In this document: piece after piece, positions 24,178 to 33,719 of the stretch | Layout: every line of letters begins with the position of its first letter | How positions within the stretch are numbered: position 1 is the stretch's first letter | Program-made: the position numbers and the translations under genes | The notes under the pieces: generated by a model | Databases searched by the model: none | Seen by the model: the letters and a program-made list of their open reading frames with translations, nothing else | What the model was told of the DNA's origin: nothing | From: Colwellia sp. | GTDB lineage: Bacteria > Pseudomonadota > Gammaproteobacteria > Enterobacterales > Alteromonadaceae | Length of the DNA stretch: 35,077 nucleotides | Reading direction: 5' to 3' | Assembly (NCBI GenBank): GCA_016765685.1 | Contig: JAESPR010000052.1 | Location: forward strand, 1-35,077

Positions 24178-25076
24178 TTTTCATCTCTTAGGCAATGTCC
24201 CGTTAAGTGCAAAAACAAGTCATCTAAATTAGCAGATTTAACATGTAACCCCGCTAACGATACTTTATTTTCTATCAACATCACTAGCGTTTTTTCAACA
24301 TTTTTAGTGGTTATTTCTACCCTGCTTGCTAACGTTGTCCAATGGTTTTGTTTTACTAACGCCACCGGCACTTGTTGCTTGGGCAGATAAATGAAAACAT
24401 CGCTAAAGTGTTTGTTTAGTAATTGATAAGGTGTGCCTGATTCAATAATTTTGCCTTGATCCATAATAACAATATCATCACAAAGCTGTTCGGCTTCATC
24501 CATATAATGCGTAGTTAAAATAATGGTTTTATTTTGCGCTTTAATGTTTTTAATTAGTTGCCAAAAATTTCGTCGTGCATGAGGATCTAACCCTGTGGTG
24601 GGTTCATCTAAAAAAATAATTTTAGGATCATTAATTAACGCTAACGCGAGTAATAATCGCTGCCTTTGACCGCCAGAAAGTAAACGATTATCGCGATTTA
24701 AAAACTCACCCAAATCACAAAGTTCAATGATTGTTTCTTGCGCCAAGGTATGTTGATAAAACGATGAAAACAAATTCAAGGTTTCTTTTACCGTTAAAAA
24801 ATCTTGTAAGGCGGTATGTTGAAACTGAATACCTATTTGCTGAGAAATATTTTGGTCAACGGCTTTACCTTGGTGTTCTTGACCTTGATAAATAACAGAA
24901 CCTGAGCTTGGGGCAATAATGCCTTCCATAATTTCTATGGTGGTTGTTTTACCTGCACCGTTTGGCCCTAACAACCCAAAACAGTGCCCCTGCTTAACGT
25001 TGAAGCTTATATCATTAACCGCAATAACATCTTTGTACTTTTTGGTTAACGCCTCAACACAAATGGCAACACTCAT
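24174..25076 (-). CDS. ABC transporter ATP-binding protein, CcmA/DrrA-like
   Basis: The 300-residue ATPase has Walker A GPNGAGKTTT (37-46), a Q-loop near 84-86, the ABC signature LSGGQRQRL (133-141), Walker B IIFLDEPTTGLDP (153-165) and the H-loop TTHYMDEAEQLC. The C-terminal 80 residues match the domain seen in drug-export ATPases. With the permease that follows it forms a homodimeric or heteromeric exporter. The four-base overlap indicates coupled translation. Confidence 0.94.
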   Translation of the reverse strand: MSVAICVEALTKKYKDVIAVNDISFNVKQGHCFGLLGPNGAGKTTTIEIMEGIIAPSSGSVIYQGQEHQGKAVDQNISQQIGIQFQHTALQDFLTVKETLNLFSSFYQHTLAQETIIELCDLGEFLNRDNRLLSGGQRQRLLLALALINDPKIIFLDEPTTGLDPHARRNFWQLIKNIKAQNKTIILTTHYMDEAEQLCDDIVIMDQGKIIESGTPYQLLNKHFSDVFIYLPKQQVPVALVKQNHWTTLASRVEITTKNVEKTLVMLIENKVSLAGLHVKSANLDDLFLHLTGHCLRDEK

Positions 25077-25182
25077 GCTTTACAAATCCTTATTAAACAA
25101 ACTATTAAATTTATTGTACTGCACTTATCGAAAATAACATTATATTTTTCAGTTTAACGTTAACAAGTTCACCTCAGGCTAA

Positions 25183-27360
25183 CTAGGTTGATAGTTGTGC
25201 TTTAATGGTTGATTTTAAGTGTTGTTCAAGTGCTTTTTTTCCGGTAAAACCGTAATCCCGACAAACGTCACTAATATTATGTTTTTGCATAATACGGCTG
25301 ACTAACACCAACAAGTTTTCGTCTTGCTGCGTACTGTAACTTGCAAGCTGATGTTTTAGCCATAAATGCAAACTAAACACACAACTTGAATATTGCCGGT
25401 GCCCTTGTGAGAAAGCCTCAACATTGCCTTTATCGCGTGTGCTCAACGTGCTTAACAGTGATGGCGGATAGTGATGCTGGATCAACGCCACTAATTCCGC
25501 AGCTAAGTATTTATATTCATCGGTAAGCAAATAGTCAAAACTTCGATAAAACTCTGCATTAATATCAGTAAGTGCCGATTGCCCGGTTTGAGAAAGTGCC
25601 TTAAATACCAGTGCCGACTGTTCACCACTCGCTTTATCCTTTCTAAAACCAATGCGAGTTAATTGAAATTCACGTTGTAACCAAAAAGAAAGTAATCTTT
25701 TGGTTGCGCCAAAACTTGATGCTAAAAAGTCAGCACCTTGTAAAGTTGAAAAGTCAGTTATTTTATTTAAAAAATAACTGCCAATGCCTTGTTGTTGTAA
25801 TTGCGGGTGCACCGCTATGCGCATTACTCGTAAATAATGATAATTAAAGGCATCTTCAAAACCACATTGGGTTAATAACGACTGTGGAGCAAAATGATTT
25901 TTTAATCGTCTCTTTGACTGATTTACAGCACTAATATCTTTTGCTGCAATATTATTATAATTAAACTTGCCTTCATTAATCAGCAAAGCAACGGCAACAA
26001 CTTGTGGTGCTAAGGGCTGTTTAGATAATAAACATAACAACCGGACATGTTGGTTATCTAACAACATTTGCACGTCACTAGGCTTAGTTTGGTAATGCGC
26101 GGTCACTAATACTGCAAACACTTGTTTTAATAATTGTTCATTGGCCGCAAGCTCTGCGGCACTAAAGTGCTTAAATAACAATTGTGAGGGCTTTATTTGT
26201 TGTACGTCAGCACTAATGTTTGGCAACTCGGCATTTAACAAACAGGCATCAAATACTAGCCGCTCTAACGGATCATCTGCTCGCCATCTAATGGGCTGAT
26301 GCATATGTAAGTTAAGCCATTGGGGAAACTTTGCAGTGAGGGTATCTTGAAATTTAAGGGTAAAACCTCGCCCTGCTCCTTCATAACCATGAATGGTACT
26401 GGAAAAAACAAGCCGAGAATAACGAGGCAATAACTGCTCAAGCAAATAAATAGGAATAGCTGCCGCTTCATCTACCAACAGTAAACTGGCCGACACTTTT
26501 CCTTTAAGCAATTGATCAATCGCAATAAACTCAACTGAGCCATACTTTGCAATAAACTTACCTTGTTGTAACTCGCCATCAGGTAAGTTAGCAGCCAACT
26601 GATTGAAAAATATTGTTAACGAACCAAAATCAGCGGCGGTAATAACAAGTTGTAGTGGATACACTTTAGTCGCGTCTTTTAACAACTGCCCACAAGCAAT
26701 AGCTAAAGCTGAAGATTTACCTCGCCCTCTGTCAGCCGTTAATACCAATGGTTTATTTCTTTTACCTTTTAATACTTTTATAACCGCGGTAACCGCATTC
26801 AGTTGCTCTTGAGTTTTACAGCCATAGGCTAAAGAAGTTTTGGTACTGTTGAGGCTGTCTTGCCTGTTAATTGGTCCGATCTCAGGCAAAAGCAACTGAG
26901 TTTTCTCGATTCCTTGTTCGATTCCTTGTTCGATAAGTACATGCTCTGAAAAATTAGCTAATAAACTAAAAAATCGTTGATAAAAAAGTTGTTGTTTTGC
27001 TAATGAAAGATCATTAACTAATAAAAAAAACACTCCTCCTGCAACTAAGGTTCCTGACAATGCGGCAAAAGCATCAATAGATAACTCTGCATCATTAAAC
27101 ACCACAAAATCACTTTCGCTACCTAGTTTATCGCGAAAGCATTGTTTAGCAACATTGGCTTTAATATGTTGGCTGTCGCCATAGATCAGCCATGTACTCC
27201 TACTGTGCTTTGCGCCACAACAGTTAATACCATCAAGTGATTTTAGTAAAGTGCTCGCCCAATAATTGTCACCAACAAGTACCACTAAACGACGCTCATT
27301 TAAGGTGAGTGTTTGTTGTTGAAAATGAAGAAACCAGTGAGCAAATTTTTTATTTGGCAT
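25183..27360 (-). CDS. tmcA: tRNA(Met) cytidine acetyltransferase TmcA
   Basis: The 725-residue enzyme acetylates the wobble cytidine C34 of elongator tRNA-Met (ac4C) using acetyl-CoA and ATP. It has an N-terminal domain (1-180), a DEAD/helicase-like ATPase with Walker A TADRGRGKSSALA (about 208-220) and Walker B LLVDEAAAIP (about 295-304), then a GNAT acetyltransferase (about 440-600; RIAVHPQLQQQGIGSYFL binds acetyl-CoA) and a tRNA-binding tail. Near residues 144-152 it carries an EQGI duplication from a 12-bp tandem repeat. Length and order are normal. It is divergent from the PA3496-like gene. Confidence 0.95.
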   Translation of the reverse strand: MPNKKFAHWFLHFQQQTLTLNERRLVVLVGDNYWASTLLKSLDGINCCGAKHSRSTWLIYGDSQHIKANVAKQCFRDKLGSESDFVVFNDAELSIDAFAALSGTLVAGGVFFLLVNDLSLAKQQLFYQRFFSLLANFSEHVLIEQGIEQGIEKTQLLLPEIGPINRQDSLNSTKTSLAYGCKTQEQLNAVTAVIKVLKGKRNKPLVLTADRGRGKSSALAIACGQLLKDATKVYPLQLVITAADFGSLTIFFNQLAANLPDGELQQGKFIAKYGSVEFIAIDQLLKGKVSASLLLVDEAAAIPIYLLEQLLPRYSRLVFSSTIHGYEGAGRGFTLKFQDTLTAKFPQWLNLHMHQPIRWRADDPLERLVFDACLLNAELPNISADVQQIKPSQLLFKHFSAAELAANEQLLKQVFAVLVTAHYQTKPSDVQMLLDNQHVRLLCLLSKQPLAPQVVAVALLINEGKFNYNNIAAKDISAVNQSKRRLKNHFAPQSLLTQCGFEDAFNYHYLRVMRIAVHPQLQQQGIGSYFLNKITDFSTLQGADFLASSFGATKRLLSFWLQREFQLTRIGFRKDKASGEQSALVFKALSQTGQSALTDINAEFYRSFDYLLTDEYKYLAAELVALIQHHYPPSLLSTLSTRDKGNVEAFSQGHRQYSSCVFSLHLWLKHQLASYSTQQDENLLVLVSRIMQKHNISDVCRDYGFTGKKALEQHLKSTIKAQLST
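26908..26931 (-). repeat. Perfect 12-bp tandem duplication in tmcA
   Basis: GATTCCTTGTTC occurs twice in direct succession and is followed by a partial GAT. It encodes EQGI-EQGI in the linker before the ATPase domain, so it keeps frame. Confidence 0.8.
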
Positions 27361-27514
27361 TTTTACTTTAAAAATAAAATTAATTCTATATAGAGCAATA
27401 GTTTATCAATTTATTTAGACTTCACCAATAAAATAAAGAAAAAAGTCTTATTGAAAATATATTATTCCTTGCCTATGTTGATATTAATTACCTATATTTT
27501 TTGTGAGTGAGCCG

Positions 27515-27718
27515 ATGGAAAATAACAATGATTTTTTAGATGATATTGATGAAAACAATGAAACTATTGAACAGGAAATAGACATTGAGTCACTGGAATT
27601 GGCTGAAAAAAAAGCCGAAGAACAAGCACAAAAAAACTTACTTGCGCGCAAACGCATCGATGAACTCATTGAGAAAAAAAGGCTTAAAGAGTTATTAGAC
27701 AATGAAGAAGATTGGTAA
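27515..27718 (+). CDS. Small acidic coiled-coil protein, PA3496-like
   Basis: This 67-residue protein has an acidic N-terminus (FLDDIDENNE) and a helical C-terminus rich in Lys, Arg, Glu and Leu, with NLLARKRIDELIEKKRLKELL. It resembles the small PA3496-type family, described as putative envelope-integrity proteins, but the match is from recall of the pattern. ATG 27515 is preferred, with GAGTGAG upstream; a GTG at 27503 would add four residues and cover that site. It is divergent from tmcA and has its own promoter region. Confidence 0.65.
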   Translation: MENNNDFLDDIDENNETIEQEIDIESLELAEKKAEEQAQKNLLARKRIDELIEKKRLKELLDNEEDW

Positions 27719-27811
27719 TAATTTTATCACTATTCTCAAGTAAAATTCGTGTTTATTTAATAAATACAGTATGGTTTGGCTTTATACATTCAATAACAAT
27801 AAGTCTACGCC

Positions 27812-29164
27812 ATGTTCAAACTACACCAAGCCAAGCTCAAAAAAGTTAACCTAATTACCACGGCACTATTTCCTGTATTGCTGTTAACCAGTGCCAGTCA
27901 AAGCATTCAGGCTCAAGAACAAACGAGTATTAACCACGTAGCAAGTTTAGCAACAAAAGTTGAAGCAGATGTTATTAAATGGCGCCGTCATTTTCATCAA
28001 AATCCTGAGCTGTCTAACCGAGAAGTTGAAACCGCAAAAACCATTGCTAAGTACCTAAAATCTTTGGGCCTTAAAGTGCAAACTGGCGTTGCGAAAACGG
28101 GTGTTGTCGCCATTTTAGACTCAGGCAAGCCAGGGCCTGTTGTTGCGCTGCGTGCTGACATTGACGCTTTACCTGTTACTGAAAGTGTTAATTTGCCCTT
28201 TGCCTCTACGGTAAAATCTACCTATAACGGACAAGATGTTGGCGTGATGCATGCCTGCGGACACGATACTCATATTGCGATGCTGATGGGTGCAGCAACC
28301 ATTCTTACGTCAATGAAAGACAAGCTACATGGCAAGATAAAGTTTATTTTCCAGCCCGCTGAAGAAGGTGCCCCTGAAGGAGAAACGGGTGGTGCAGAAG
28401 TCATGATAAAAGAGGGGGTATTAAATAACCCTAACGTAGATGTTATTTTTGGATTACATATCAGCTCTAACAAAGAAGTTGGCACGGTTCACTATCGCTC
28501 AGGTGGTATTATGGCTGCAGTTGACCCGTTTAAAATAGTAGTAACGGGCAAACAATCACACGGTGCTTATCCTTGGAATAGTGTTGACCCCATTGTCACT
28601 TCGGCGCAAATCATCATGGGGTTGCAAACTATCGTTAGTCGAGAAGTGGAATTAATAGACAGCGCAGCCGTGGTTACAATTGGTATGATTCACGGCGGCA
28701 CTCGTTCTAATATTATTCCAAATAAAGTCGAGCTAGTGGGCACTATTCGTACTCTAAACCCTGACATTCGCAAACTTATTCATCGTTCGGTACATAATAA
28801 AGCTAATAGCATAGCAAAAAGCATGAACGCCCAAGCAACCGTAACTTTGCCGTTAGATTACAGTTATCCTATTACTTATAATGATGAAAAGTTAATGACA
28901 GAAATGTTACCGGTTTTACAAGCGACCGCCGGCGCAGAAAATACCAAGGTCACTAACCCGGTTACTGGCGCGGAAGATTTTTCTTTTTTCCAAGAAAAAG
29001 TTCCCGGTTTGTACTTGTTTGTTGGTGGCCGCTCAAAAAACATTTCTGCTGAACAAGCACCTGATCACCATACTCCAGAATTTGAAATTGACGAAAGCGG
29101 CATGAAACTCGGTGTTAAGTTATTAACTAACCTGACACTCGAATATATGAAAAACAATCATTAA
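27812..29164 (+). CDS. Secreted M20-family metallo-amidohydrolase
   Basis: The 450-residue enzyme has a signal peptide (about 1-34, cleavage near SIQAQ), a zinc-dependent M20D catalytic domain with GPVVALRADIDALPV, HACGHDTHIAMLMGAA and FQPAEEG, and a dimerisation domain (HGAYPW) in the middle. DHHTPEFEIDE near the C-terminus supplies a metal ligand. Family members hydrolyse N-acyl amino acids, hippurate or auxin conjugates, and the substrate here is unknown. The signal peptide places it in the periplasm, which is less usual than cytosolic. A strong terminator follows. Confidence 0.9.
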   Translation: MFKLHQAKLKKVNLITTALFPVLLLTSASQSIQAQEQTSINHVASLATKVEADVIKWRRHFHQNPELSNREVETAKTIAKYLKSLGLKVQTGVAKTGVVAILDSGKPGPVVALRADIDALPVTESVNLPFASTVKSTYNGQDVGVMHACGHDTHIAMLMGAATILTSMKDKLHGKIKFIFQPAEEGAPEGETGGAEVMIKEGVLNNPNVDVIFGLHISSNKEVGTVHYRSGGIMAAVDPFKIVVTGKQSHGAYPWNSVDPIVTSAQIIMGLQTIVSREVELIDSAAVVTIGMIHGGTRSNIIPNKVELVGTIRTLNPDIRKLIHRSVHNKANSIAKSMNAQATVTLPLDYSYPITYNDEKLMTEMLPVLQATAGAENTKVTNPVTGAEDFSFFQEKVPGLYLFVGGRSKNISAEQAPDHHTPEFEIDESGMKLGVKLLTNLTLEYMKNNH

Positions 29165-29171
29165 TCCTACC

Positions 29172-29206
29172 AAAATGATAGTTATTTATTGATAACTATC
29201 ATTTTT
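29172..29206 (+). terminator. Intrinsic terminator after the amidohydrolase
   Basis: AAAATGATAGTTAT (29172-29185) and ATAACTATCATTTT (29192-29205) pair perfectly around a six-base loop and run into Ts. The symmetric A/T ends make it usable on both strands. Confidence 0.85.
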
Positions 29207-29260
29207 ATTTTACATGAACACTGATAAAATAACTTTTTATTTTGAACTATAATTTATCTT

Positions 29261-29914
29261 ATGACTTTCATTGAAAAACTGCGTTGCTTGTTTACTTTTG
29301 GTCAAGGCGTCGCTTTAGCTTTGCCAGAAATCCCCACTGACTCAATGCCATTACCCTTATTTAAACAATGGTTTGAAGATGCCGCTAAATCAGGTATTTT
29401 ATTACCTGAAGCAATGTCAGTTAGTAGTTGCAGTGTTGATGGCCAACCCAGCTCACGCATGGTGTTATTAAAACAATTTAATGAGCAAGGCTTTGTGTTT
29501 TTCACTAACTATAACAGTCGAAAAAGCCATGAATTAGTTGAAAACAATAAAGTAGCCTTATTATTTCATTGGAATGTATTGCAACGACAAATACGTATAG
29601 AAGGTACGGTTGAAAAAATTAGTAAACAAGAATCTGCCACATACTTCCATAGTCGCGACCGCGGCAGCCAAATTGGCGCTTGGGCGGCAAAGCAAAGTCA
29701 GCACTTAAGCCATGATGGTGAATTACAAGAGCGTATGACACATTTTAATAATAAATATGCTCAAGGTGAAGTGCCTCATCCAGAGTTTTGGGGCGGTTGG
29801 CGAGTAAAGCCTACCTATATTGAATTTTGGCAAGGTCGAGCAAATCGTTTACACGACCGAGTATGTTTTGAAAAGCAAGAAAATGACTGGCGGAATTTTA
29901 AATTGCATCCCTAG
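29261..29914 (+). CDS. pdxH: Pyridoxamine 5'-phosphate oxidase, PdxH-like
   Basis: The 217-residue FMN enzyme oxidises PNP and PMP to pyridoxal 5'-phosphate. It has the family core: SSRMVLLKQFNEQGFVFFTNYNSRKSHEL, VALLFHWNVLQRQIRIEG, ATYFHSRDRGSQIGAW and the C-terminal PHPEFWGGWRVKPTYIEFWQGRANRLHDR. The N-terminal 40 residues differ from E. coli PdxH, which has a GLRRRDLPADP segment, so it may be a divergent paralogue. A TATAAT at 29248-29253 ends only seven bases before the ATG and no Shine-Dalgarno is visible; if used, the mRNA would be nearly leaderless. Confidence 0.88.
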   Translation: MTFIEKLRCLFTFGQGVALALPEIPTDSMPLPLFKQWFEDAAKSGILLPEAMSVSSCSVDGQPSSRMVLLKQFNEQGFVFFTNYNSRKSHELVENNKVALLFHWNVLQRQIRIEGTVEKISKQESATYFHSRDRGSQIGAWAAKQSQHLSHDGELQERMTHFNNKYAQGEVPHPEFWGGWRVKPTYIEFWQGRANRLHDRVCFEKQENDWRNFKLHP

Positions 29915-30051
29915 TCTTGTCTTCAAATTTACAGTTAAAGCAACGAAGGGGTAAATGGATAACATCGGCTCAAACAGTGAAGGCTTAGAACAAAAAGCTA
30001 AAGTTATTTGGACTTAATTAAAGAATACTGGACGCACATTTTCCTGAAACC

Positions 30052-30087
30052 TCACCTACAGAAATTTACTTCTTGTAGGTGAGTCTT
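30052..30087 (+). terminator. Intrinsic terminator between pdxH and oadB
   Basis: CTCACCTACA (30052-30061) pairs perfectly with TGTAGGTGAG (30075-30084) around a 13-base loop, then TCTTT on the plus strand. The T-run is short, so efficiency is uncertain. It lies between convergent genes. The rest of 29915-30140 holds no convincing gene. Confidence 0.65.
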
Positions 30088-30140
30088 TATGCTTACATCA
30101 CAATTGTTTATAGAGTAAAAACTTTGTCCGTAGAAAAAGA

Positions 30141-31271
30141 TTAACCGACAAGCGCTAATAAAATACCGGCCGCAACCGCTGATCCTAATACCCCCGCCAC
30201 GTTTGGCCCCATGGCATGCATAAGTAAGAAGTTATGTGGATTAGCCTCTAAACCAACCTTATTGGCTACCCGAGCAGCCATAGGCACTGCAGAAACACCT
30301 GCGGCACCTATTAATGGATTGATAGGGATTTTCGAAAACTTGTTCATCACCTTGGCCATGAGTACGCCCGAAGCGGTACCAATAGAAAAGGCAACCGCGC
30401 CCAGAGCCAATATGCCCAAAGTTTGCACGTTTAAAAATGCCTCTGCGCTTAATTTTGAACCAACGCCTAGACCTAGTAAAATAGTGACAATATTGATTAA
30501 TTCATTTTGAACGGTTGAACTTAATCGGTCAACTACGCCTGATTCACGCATCAAGTTACCCAAACAAAACATACCAACCAAAGGTGTTGCTGCCGGTAAA
30601 AAGAATATTGCCATCATCAATACGCCCAACGGAAAAATAATTTTTTCTATTTTCGTTACCGGACGAAGCTGCGCCATTTCAATTTTACGTTCTTCTACCG
30701 TGGTTAAGGCTCTCATAATTGGTGGCTGAATAATGGGCACCATCGCCATATATGAATAAGCAGCAACCGCAATAGCACCTAATAACTCGGGCGCTAACCT
30801 TGAAGCAACAAAAATAGCAGTAGGGCCATCAGCGCCACCAATAATAGAAATTGCCGCGGCATCTTTTAGGGAAAATTCAATACCAGGAACCATATTTAAC
30901 GCAATAGCGCCAAACAATGTAGCAAAAATACCAAACTGTGCGGCAGCGCCTAACAGTAAGGTTTTGGGGTTAGCAATTAAAGCACCGAAATCGGTCATTG
31001 CGCCAACACCCATAAAAATTAATAAGGGAAATATACCGGTATCTATACCTGCATAATAAATATAATGCAGTAAGCCACCTATTTCTGAAAGACCACTAAT
31101 AGGAATATTAGTTAAAATGGCTCCAAAGCCCATGGGTAACAGTAATAAGGGTTCAAAGTTGCGAGCAATTGCCAAATAAAGCAAACCACAACCTACCAGC
31201 ATCATAATAACTTGGCCTAACTCAAAGTTAGCTAAGCCCGTTGATAGCCATAATTTATTTAACGAGTCCAT
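30141..31271 (-). CDS. oadB: Oxaloacetate decarboxylase, beta subunit (Na+ pump)
   Basis: The 376-residue integral membrane protein belongs to the OadB/MmdB/GcdB family. It has about nine hydrophobic segments and the re-entrant core [21 protein letters not shown], whose aspartate takes part in Na+ and proton handling. [23 protein letters not shown] and VIKPPIM-like [10 protein letters not shown] are typical. It decarboxylates the carboxybiotin formed by OadA and pumps Na+ outward. The gene follows oadA by eight bases and ends the operon. It is a little shorter than the Klebsiella protein, within family range. Confidence 0.93.
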   Translation of the reverse strand: MDSLNKLWLSTGLANFELGQVIMMLVGCGLLYLAIARNFEPLLLLPMGFGAILTNIPISGLSEIGGLLHYIYYAGIDTGIFPLLIFMGVGAMTDFGALIANPKTLLLGAAAQFGIFATLFGAIALNMVPGIEFSLKDAAAISIIGGADGPTAIFVASRLAPELLGAIAVAAYSYMAMVPIIQPPIMRALTTVEERKIEMAQLRPVTKIEKIIFPLGVLMMAIFFLPAATPLVGMFCLGNLMRESGVVDRLSSTVQNELINIVTILLGLGVGSKLSAEAFLNVQTLGILALGAVAFSIGTASGVLMAKVMNKFSKIPINPLIGAAGVSAVPMAARVANKVGLEANPHNFLLMHAMGPNVAGVLGSAVAAGILLALVG

Positions 31272-31279
31272 ACTATCCT

Positions 31280-33061
31280 CTACGAAAAACTAAGTAAGGC
31301 ATCGCCAACAGCAACAGAGTCACCTTCTTTGGTATGCAAACTAGTAATAACACCGGCATTAACGGCACGAATTTCGGTTTCCATTTTCATCGCTTCCATG
31401 ATGATAACCACCTCACCCGCTTCTACCGCGTCCCCCTCACTAACCAATACTTTTAAAATATTACCTGAAAGTGGTGCATTTAAGGTTTCTTCTGCCGAAA
31501 TTGAAGCTGATTGTTTCATCCCATCATCGCCTGCAGGGTGAGTAATGGCGTCAATAGAGCCACTTGGAGCGACAACAACATCATAAACCTTACCGTTAAC
31601 ACTTACTGCGTACTTTTCTGGCTCTGTCGCGGTATTAGGCTCTGATGAGCTAGTTGCCACCTTAATACTTGCTTTGGTAGGAATAGGCTCAAAAGCAGCC
31701 GGATTATTGCGGTTTTCTAAGAATTTCAAACCAATTTGCGGAAATAAGGCATAAGTAAGTACGTCATCAATAACTTCATTAGCTAAATCGATATTTTTCT
31801 CTTTGGCTAACTGTTGTAACTCGGCAGATAATTTATCAACCTCGGGGTCAAGCAAATCTGCTGGACGACAAGTAATAACCTCTTTGCCATCTAAAACACG
31901 CGCTTGTAACTCTGCATTTACTGGTGCAGCAGTAGTACCATATTCACCTTTTAACACCCCCGCGGTTTCTTTCGTTATCGACTTATAACGCTCACCCGTT
32001 AAGATGTTTAATACCGCTTGGGTGCCAACAATTTGCGAAGTGGGTGTAACTAAGGGGATATAACCTAAATCTTTACGAACTTTAGGAATTTCAGTTAATA
32101 CTTCATCAAATTTGTCACTTGCCCCTTGCTCTTTCAGCTGATTTTCCATGTTAGTTAACATGCCACCGGGCACTTGAGCTGTTAAAATTCGAGCATCAAC
32201 CCCTTTTAAGCTACCTTCGAATGCTGCATACTTTTCGCGAACATCTCGAAAATAAGCCGCAACTTCTGCCATTTTTTCAACATTTAGCCCCGTATCACGC
32301 TTGCCACCTTCAACAATAGCCGCAATAGTTTCTGTGGGTGAATGACCGTAAGTCATGCTCATTGATGAAATTGAGGTATCAACAACATCAATACCGCTGT
32401 CAATAGCCTTCATTTGTGTGGCAATGCTTAAGCCTGTAGTGGCATGACAATGTAAAGCGATAGGTAAAGAAACCGTTTCTTTCAATTTGCCAATTAATTC
32501 AGCAGCGTCATAAGGTTTTAATAAACCAGACATATCTTTTATACATAGAGAATGCGCACCCATATCTTCAAGTTGCTTGGCCATGGTGAGCCAACCTTCA
32601 AGCGTATGAACAGGACTTTCAGTGTAACTTAATGTGCCTTGGGCATGTGCCCCCACTTTTACTGCCGCTTTAATTGACGTTTGCAAATTACGAACGTCAT
32701 TCATAGCATCAAAAATACGAAATACGTCGATGCCATTAACATGTGCACGTTCAACAAATTTCTCAACCACATCATCAGCATAATGACGGTAACCTAAAAT
32801 ATTCTGGCCACGAAATAACATTTGCTGTTTAGTTTTTGGCATTGCTTTTTTCAAAGCACGAAGACGTTCCCAAGGATCTTCGCCTAAATAACGAATGCAA
32901 GAATCAAAAGTTGCACCACCCCATGACTCAATGGACCAGTAACCCACTTCATCTAATGTTGCAGCAATTGGCAACATATCGTCTAAACGAAGACGAGTTG
33001 CAAGAATTGATTGATGACCATCTCGTAAGACAACTTCGGTAATACCTAGTGCTTTGCTCAT
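31280..33061 (-). CDS. oadA: Oxaloacetate decarboxylase, alpha subunit (biotin carrier)
   Basis: From the ATG at 33061, with an AAGGG Shine-Dalgarno eight bases upstream, the protein is 593 residues; the 14 codons open before it are not conserved. It has the carboxyltransferase TIM barrel (about 5-270: [47 protein letters not shown]), the PYC/OADA domain (about 290-460) and a C-terminal biotinyl domain with the acceptor Lys559 in EAMKMETE. OadA moves CO2 from oxaloacetate to biotin for decarboxylation by OadB. Order oadG-oadA-oadB is conserved. Confidence 0.94.
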   Translation of the reverse strand: MSKALGITEVVLRDGHQSILATRLRLDDMLPIAATLDEVGYWSIESWGGATFDSCIRYLGEDPWERLRALKKAMPKTKQQMLFRGQNILGYRHYADDVVEKFVERAHVNGIDVFRIFDAMNDVRNLQTSIKAAVKVGAHAQGTLSYTESPVHTLEGWLTMAKQLEDMGAHSLCIKDMSGLLKPYDAAELIGKLKETVSLPIALHCHATTGLSIATQMKAIDSGIDVVDTSISSMSMTYGHSPTETIAAIVEGGKRDTGLNVEKMAEVAAYFRDVREKYAAFEGSLKGVDARILTAQVPGGMLTNMENQLKEQGASDKFDEVLTEIPKVRKDLGYIPLVTPTSQIVGTQAVLNILTGERYKSITKETAGVLKGEYGTTAAPVNAELQARVLDGKEVITCRPADLLDPEVDKLSAELQQLAKEKNIDLANEVIDDVLTYALFPQIGLKFLENRNNPAAFEPIPTKASIKVATSSSEPNTATEPEKYAVSVNGKVYDVVVAPSGSIDAITHPAGDDGMKQSASISAEETLNAPLSGNILKVLVSEGDAVEAGEVVIIMEAMKMETEIRAVNAGVITSLHTKEGDSVAVGDALLSFS

Positions 33062-33071
33062 GATTGTGCCC

Positions 33072-33359
33072 TTATTTCGTTGACTTTTGTGGTGAAGAAG
33101 CATGTTGTTTACGGTAACGACTTACTGCCCCGCTTATTACAGCAACAATTGCTGGTGATATTTCACCATTCGCTGCTTTATTATTCTTTTTATTCGAACG
33201 AGCGGTGTTTAGTGTTATAGGATCTGGAAATTTGATCGATAACTTTGCCAACACTGTATTTATAAAAATAATCAATAGGCTTAAAAAAACAAAAACAAAT
33301 ACCATTCCAGCTAACATAAGCGTACCTGCTTCTAAAAACTGTTGTTCCATACTGTTCAT
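33072..33359 (-). CDS. oadG: Oxaloacetate decarboxylase, gamma subunit
   Basis: This 95-residue protein has one N-terminal membrane helix (about 12-35), a short linker and a polar C-terminal tail ([19 protein letters not shown]) of OadG type. It stabilises the OadAB complex and binds zinc in characterised pumps, though the usual C-terminal His/Asp zinc ligands are not obvious here. It is the first gene of oadGAB, with a GAGA site before the ATG at 33359; the stop is 10 bases before oadA. Confidence 0.85.
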   Translation of the reverse strand: MNSMEQQFLEAGTLMLAGMVFVFVFLSLLIIFINTVLAKLSIKFPDPITLNTARSNKKNNKAANGEISPAIVAVISGAVSRYRKQHASSPQKSTK

Positions 33360-33719
33360 TTTTTATTCTCATTCAAAAATATGAGAAATTAGAATAATCA
33401 CTCCAATTATTAAAAACAAACATTATTTTGCACTTTCATAAAAATAACCTCTCGTCAAGTACTAAAACAGCATCTATTCAGTCTTTTTTACTAAATATTC
33501 AAATTAAATTGCATAAATAAGATATTGTATACAACATTATTTTGATGAATAGCGGCCATTACACACAATTAATGGTTACTTTATACAATATACGCCAACC
33601 TTAGTATTATTCACTTTTTTGCATGTTATTCACTAAAAGTTGATAAAAGCATCAGACTTGTGAATTTATAAAAACTAACTTAGGATGTTTTCTAACCTAT
33701 ACCTAAATAAAACATTGTT
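33360..33719. promoter_or_regulatory. Divergent promoter region between oadG and lldD
   Basis: These 360 AT-rich bases contain no open frame and must hold the promoters of both operons. The perfect palindrome TTGTATACAA lies at 33525-33534 and a near copy CTTTATACAA at 33579-33588, 54 bases apart. TTGTATACAA-type sites are bound by GntR-family regulators of organic-acid genes such as MatR and MdcY. No regulator gene lies in the window. I do not place -10/-35 elements with confidence. Confidence 0.55.

Noticed and set aside
29955..30017. Short plus-strand frame of 20 codons after pdxH
   Set aside because: Although it has an ATG and a stop, it is too short and lacks recognisable features or conservation evidence.
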